Below, one piece after another: positions 12,595-15,386 of a stretch of DNA of 15,386 nt (within the stretch, counting starts at the first letter, position 1; each line of letters begins with the position of its first letter). The stretch comes from Desulfobacteraceae bacterium (GTDB lineage: Bacteria > Desulfobacterota > Desulfobacteria > Desulfobacterales > Desulfosarcinaceae). The stretch spans positions 1 to 15,386 of the forward strand of contig JALVRI010000282.1 in the NCBI GenBank assembly GCA_027031325.1, written 5' to 3'. A program made the translations under genes and the position numbers. The notes under the pieces were generated by a model that was not told where the DNA came from, searched no databases, and saw only the letters and a program-made list of their open reading frames with translations.

Positions 12595-14394
12595 ATGGCC
12601 CGGATCCGCCTGTTGCCCGAAAGCCTGTCCAACAAGATTGCCGCCGGCGAAGTGGTGGAGCGACCCGCGTCGGTGGTCAAGGAGTTGGTGGAAAACTCAC
12701 TTGATGCCGGCAGCCGGCAGATTGTTGTTGAAATCAAGCAAGGGGGGCGGAGGCTGATCCGGGTTTCGGACGACGGCACCGGAATGTCCGCCGATGACGC
12801 CCTCCTTTGCCTGGAAAGGTATGCCACCAGCAAGATAAGCCGGGACCAGGATCTTTTTGCCATCCGTACTCTTGGCTTCAGGGGAGAAGCCCTGCCGAGT
12901 ATCGCGGCCGTGTCCCGTTTTACCCTGGTGACCCGCGATAGGGCCTCCGAGTCGGCCACCAGGATCGAAGTCCATGGCGGTCGCATCCAGAAAGTGACCG
13001 AGGTTGGCGCCCCGGTCGGGACGGTGGTAACCGTAAGCGATCTTTTCTACAACACCCCGGCCCGGCGAAAGTTTCTCAAGCGGGTGGAAACCGAAATGGG
13101 ACATATCGCCGACACGGTGGTAGCCATGGCTCTGGGGCGACCGGAAGTTAGTTTCGAGCTCGTTCACAACGGCCGCCGGGTTCGCAGGTTTGGCAAGTGC
13201 CCAAGCCAGTCGGAGCGGGTCAAGCAGATCCTGGGAGAGGGGATCGAGCGCGAATTTTTCCCCCTCCGATTCTGCGATGGTTACCTGGAGCTTAAGGGTT
13301 GGATAGGCCGTCCCTCGGTTGTGCGTTCTACTTCACGCGGGATATACGTTTTTGTCAACGGCCGGCGGGTCTCGGATCGGCTGGTACAGCACGCCCTTTT
13401 CGAAGGCTACGCCGGACGTCTGCTCAAGGGTCGCTACCCCCTGGCCGTGCTTTATCTCAAGTTGCCCTGCGACCAGGTTGATGTGAATGTCCATCCCACC
13501 AAGCACCAGGTGCGCTTTACAGACAGCCGGAGAATCCACGACACAATCCGGGACCAGGTGGCAGCCGTGCTGGCCGGCATGGATCGTCCCCGCTGGAGAC
13601 CGCCTTCGGCAGGCAATGCCGACCGGCCGGAACAACCCCGCATCCGTTTCGCCCGGATCGGTTTTGAGAGCCAAACCCCGGCGGTAGAGGAACAACGGCC
13701 GACGCCGGCAAGGGGCGAAAAAGACGGGGGTTTCCCTGTTTTGCCGGCGGGCGGAAGCAAAGATGGACCCGGGAATGATTCCGGCGCCCTGCAGGAGCAG
13801 GAGGGCGGACTTTTCGGACAGTTAGAGGTCATCGGCCAGTTCGGTGGTTCCTACATCGTGGGACAGGCTGCTGACGACTTGATAATCGTAGACCAGCATG
13901 CGGCCTGTGAAAGAATTGCTTACGAAGCCCTGAAGAAGGCAGCTCTTGCCAAGCGGCCGGAAAGCCAGAGATTGCTTGTTCCCCAAACCCTGGAACTGGG
14001 TTTCAGCGAAGCCCACATCCTGGAGATACTGGCCGCCCATCTTGCTTCCTGGGGCCTGGAAGTCGAACCTTTCGGTGGAAACAGTTTCGTAATCAAGTCC
14101 TATCCGGTCCTGCTGGATCCGGCCGACCTGGAAGACACGGTCCGGCAAATGGTCGAGGTGGCGGCCGAGACCGGTCTTGAGCAGAATTTGGAAAAAACCC
14201 TCGAAAATTGCCTGAAAACCATGGCCTGTCACAATTCATTGCGGGCCCATCACCGTTTGAACCGGGAGCAAATGGAACAGATTCTGGTTCGCCTCGATGG
14301 GTGCGACGATCCTTTTCATTGTCCTCACGGGCGGCCGACTTACGTCCGCTGGAGTTTGCGGGAGCTGGAAAAGGCCTTTGGCCGGAGGGCATAA
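12595..14394 (+). CDS. mutL: DNA mismatch repair protein MutL (endonuclease type)
   Basis: A 599-residue MutL. The N-terminal GHKL ATPase holds the catalytic Glu29 in VVKELVENSLDAG, the DDGTGM loop (59-64), ATSKI (77-81) and GFRGEAL (94-100). The transducer domain ends with VDVNVHPTKHQVRF (295-308). A variable Pro/Gly-rich linker (about 330-405) leads to the C-terminal dimerisation domain. This carries the intact endonuclease motif DQHA-x2-E-x4-E (433-444), ACHNSLRA (544-551) and CPHGRPT (576-582). It should therefore nick DNA itself, as in bacteria without MutH. The start is ATG at 12595, with GAGGGGG upstream. It lies 92 bp after the small ORF; no mutS is in the window. Confidence 0.96.
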   Translation: MARIRLLPESLSNKIAAGEVVERPASVVKELVENSLDAGSRQIVVEIKQGGRRLIRVSDDGTGMSADDALLCLERYATSKISRDQDLFAIRTLGFRGEALPSIAAVSRFTLVTRDRASESATRIEVHGGRIQKVTEVGAPVGTVVTVSDLFYNTPARRKFLKRVETEMGHIADTVVAMALGRPEVSFELVHNGRRVRRFGKCPSQSERVKQILGEGIEREFFPLRFCDGYLELKGWIGRPSVVRSTSRGIYVFVNGRRVSDRLVQHALFEGYAGRLLKGRYPLAVLYLKLPCDQVDVNVHPTKHQVRFTDSRRIHDTIRDQVAAVLAGMDRPRWRPPSAGNADRPEQPRIRFARIGFESQTPAVEEQRPTPARGEKDGGFPVLPAGGSKDGPGNDSGALQEQEGGLFGQLEVIGQFGGSYIVGQAADDLIIVDQHAACERIAYEALKKAALAKRPESQRLLVPQTLELGFSEAHILEILAAHLASWGLEVEPFGGNSFVIKSYPVLLDPADLEDTVRQMVEVAAETGLEQNLEKTLENCLKTMACHNSLRAHHRLNREQMEQILVRLDGCDDPFHCPHGRPTYVRWSLRELEKAFGRRA

Positions 14395-14475
14395 TCCGGG
14401 ATAATTTGCGCTCTTGGGTGGGAGATGGCTCCGGTTTGGACGACTTGGCCCGGCCCCGGACGCCAAAGAAAGGCT

Positions 14476-14512
14476 AAAAAGTAGACCCTGCAGCAGGTTG
14501 GGCTGCAGGGTC
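14476..14512 (-). terminator. Intrinsic terminator of gatB
   Basis: A perfect 11-bp stem (GACCCTGCAGC / GCTGCAGGGTC, 14484-14494 and 14502-14512) with a 7-nt loop. On the minus strand it is followed by TACTTTTTAG. It lies downstream of the gatB stop at 14629. The plus strand has no T-run, so it primarily serves gatB, but it could also block mutL read-through. Confidence 0.7.
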
Positions 14513-14518
14513 CGGCGC

Positions 14519-14545
14519 TTGACTGACGGGCGCGCGTTCAGTCAA
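14519..14545. terminator. Second hairpin between convergent mutL and gatB
   Basis: TTGACTGA (14519-14526) and TCAGTCAA (14538-14545) form a perfect 8-bp stem around an 11-nt GC-rich loop, six bases from the neighbouring terminator stem. There is no T-run on either side. It probably assists termination or protects 3' ends. Confidence 0.4.
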
Positions 14546-14628
14546 TGTGATTCTAATTGGAAGATTCCTTATGCCACAATCGGAAGCCTTTGTCCAGTAC
14601 TCTGTGCAAATTCTGGCGGCCACCCGCT

Positions 14629-15386
14629 TCAGGTCTCGAGGCGTTTACGTAAGATTTCATTTACTTTCTTTGGGTTAGCTTTTCCGGAAGTGGCTTTCAT
14701 CACCTGTCCCACGAAGAATCCGAGCAGCTTTGCCTGACCCTTGCGGTAACGCGAGACCTCGTCCGGGTGGGCGGCCAGAACCTGATCGACCAGTTGGCCG
14801 AGGGCGTCGCTGTCGCTGACCTGCTCCAGGCCCTGCTCTTTGACCACCGCTTGGGCTTTTTTGCCGCTGGCCGCCATTTGTTCGAAAACGGTCTTGGCGA
14901 TTTTGCCACTGATGGTTCCCTGCTCGATAAGATCGAGCAGCTCGGCCAGGTCGGCGGCGGCTACCGGGCTTTGGCTTATGCTTTTACCCTGGGCGTTGAG
15001 CAAGCCGAGCAGGGGACCCATGATCCAGTTGCTGACCTGTTTGGGGTTGTTGTGAGCGGCCAGGCACTGCTCGAAATAGTCGGCCAGATGACGGCTGGAG
15101 GTAAGCACTCCGGCATCGTATTCCGGAAGCTTGTAGTCCTCGATGAAGCGCCGGCGGCGCTGGTCCGGCAGCTCGGGCAGGCTCCGGGCGACACTATCTA
15201 TCCACTGCCGGTCTATGACCAGCGGGAGCAGGTCGGGGTCCGGAAAGTAACGGTAATCGTGGGCCTCTTCCTTGCCGCGCATGGAGGCAGTCCGACCCGT
15301 ATCCGGATTCCAGAGGCGAGTTTCCTGGACGACCCGGCCGCCTTCGGCCAGAACCTCCTGCTGGCGCTCTATTTCATAGGCCAGGG
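14629..15386 (-). CDS. gatB: Asp/Glu-tRNA amidotransferase subunit B, C-terminal part (runs off the right edge)
   Basis: The reading frame is open from the window edge to the stop at 14629, giving 251 residues of about 470-480 in a full GatB. It includes LAYEIERQQEVLAEGGRVVQ, then ETRLWNPDTGRTASMRGKEE and AHDYRYFPDPDLLP, the hallmark of the GatB catalytic cradle. The helical and YqeY-like C-terminal tRNA-binding domains follow (GQAKLLGFFVGQVMKATSGKANPKKVNEILRKRL). An internal ATG at 15282 is not the start. GatB binds the mischarged tRNA, activates it with ATP and receives ammonia from GatA. It is convergent with mutL and separate from gatCA. Confidence 0.95.
   Translation of the reverse strand, partial: LAYEIERQQEVLAEGGRVVQETRLWNPDTGRTASMRGKEEAHDYRYFPDPDLLPLVIDRQWIDSVARSLPELPDQRRRRFIEDYKLPEYDAGVLTSSRHLADYFEQCLAAHNNPKQVSNWIMGPLLGLLNAQGKSISQSPVAAADLAELLDLIEQGTISGKIAKTVFEQMAASGKKAQAVVKEQGLEQVSDSDALGQLVDQVLAAHPDEVSRYRKGQAKLLGFFVGQVMKATSGKANPKKVNEILRKRLET

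Noticed and set aside
1..15386. CRISPR array, tRNA, rRNA, prophage or transposase genes
   Set aside because: No regularly spaced repeats, cloverleaf-like sequences, rRNA-like stretches or transposase/integrase motifs were seen on either strand.

Overview
The window looks like chromosomal DNA of a GC-rich, Gram-negative anaerobe of the Deltaproteobacteria (Desulfobacterota, sulfate-reducer type). This is inferred from three things: a five-gene NikKMLQO-type nickel/cobalt ECF transporter, the order argS - SPOR protein - gatC - gatA - (small ORF) - mutL, and a DUF5658 membrane protein with an ERRSGxDRRR head. There are no rRNA or tRNA genes, no CRISPR array, no transposase and no phage genes. 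It is a conserved chromosomal region with some unusual intergenic structure.

Layout. 1-356: no convincing gene, but a MITE-like repeat with 18-bp imperfect terminal inverted repeats (52-320). 357-827 (+): DUF5658 membrane protein. 828-1049: another, shorter version of the same repeat. 1050-2674 (+): a translationally coupled pair, a secreted trypsin/HtrA-like protease without PDZ and an LPP20-type lipoprotein. 2741-7580 (-): a metal-uptake operon read right to left, nikK - nikM - nikL - nikQ - nikO, followed by a Gate-domain (nucleoside-recognition) membrane protein. 7581-8035: a divergent control region with one sigma70-like promoter in each direction, a 12-bp palindrome on the nik promoter, a rho-independent terminator inside the nik leader, and an inverted pair of repeat copies in the argS leader. 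8036-14394 (+): argS, a SPOR-domain cell-envelope protein, gatC, gatA, a 60-residue unknown, and mutL. 14629 to the right edge (-): the C-terminal half of gatB, convergent with mutL.

How the parts work together. NikM (S component), NikQ (T component) and NikO (ATPase), with the exported accessory proteins NikK and NikL, form an ECF importer for Ni2+ or Co2+. Histidine is concentrated at likely metal-contact places: the first residue of mature NikK and NikL, residue 2 of NikM, and an eight-histidine tail on NikO. GatCAB converts mischarged Glu-tRNA(Gln) and/or Asp-tRNA(Asn) to the amide forms. All three subunits are in this window, but gatB is separated from gatCA by mutL and lies on the other strand.

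The best candidate for something undescribed is the nik leader: an RNA of about 120 nt that would end at an intrinsic terminator before nikK, with no ATG-initiated leader peptide and no recognisable cobalamin-riboswitch core. Second is the modular intergenic repeat family built on AACCCGGATTTTGCA, with at least three differently sized versions here.
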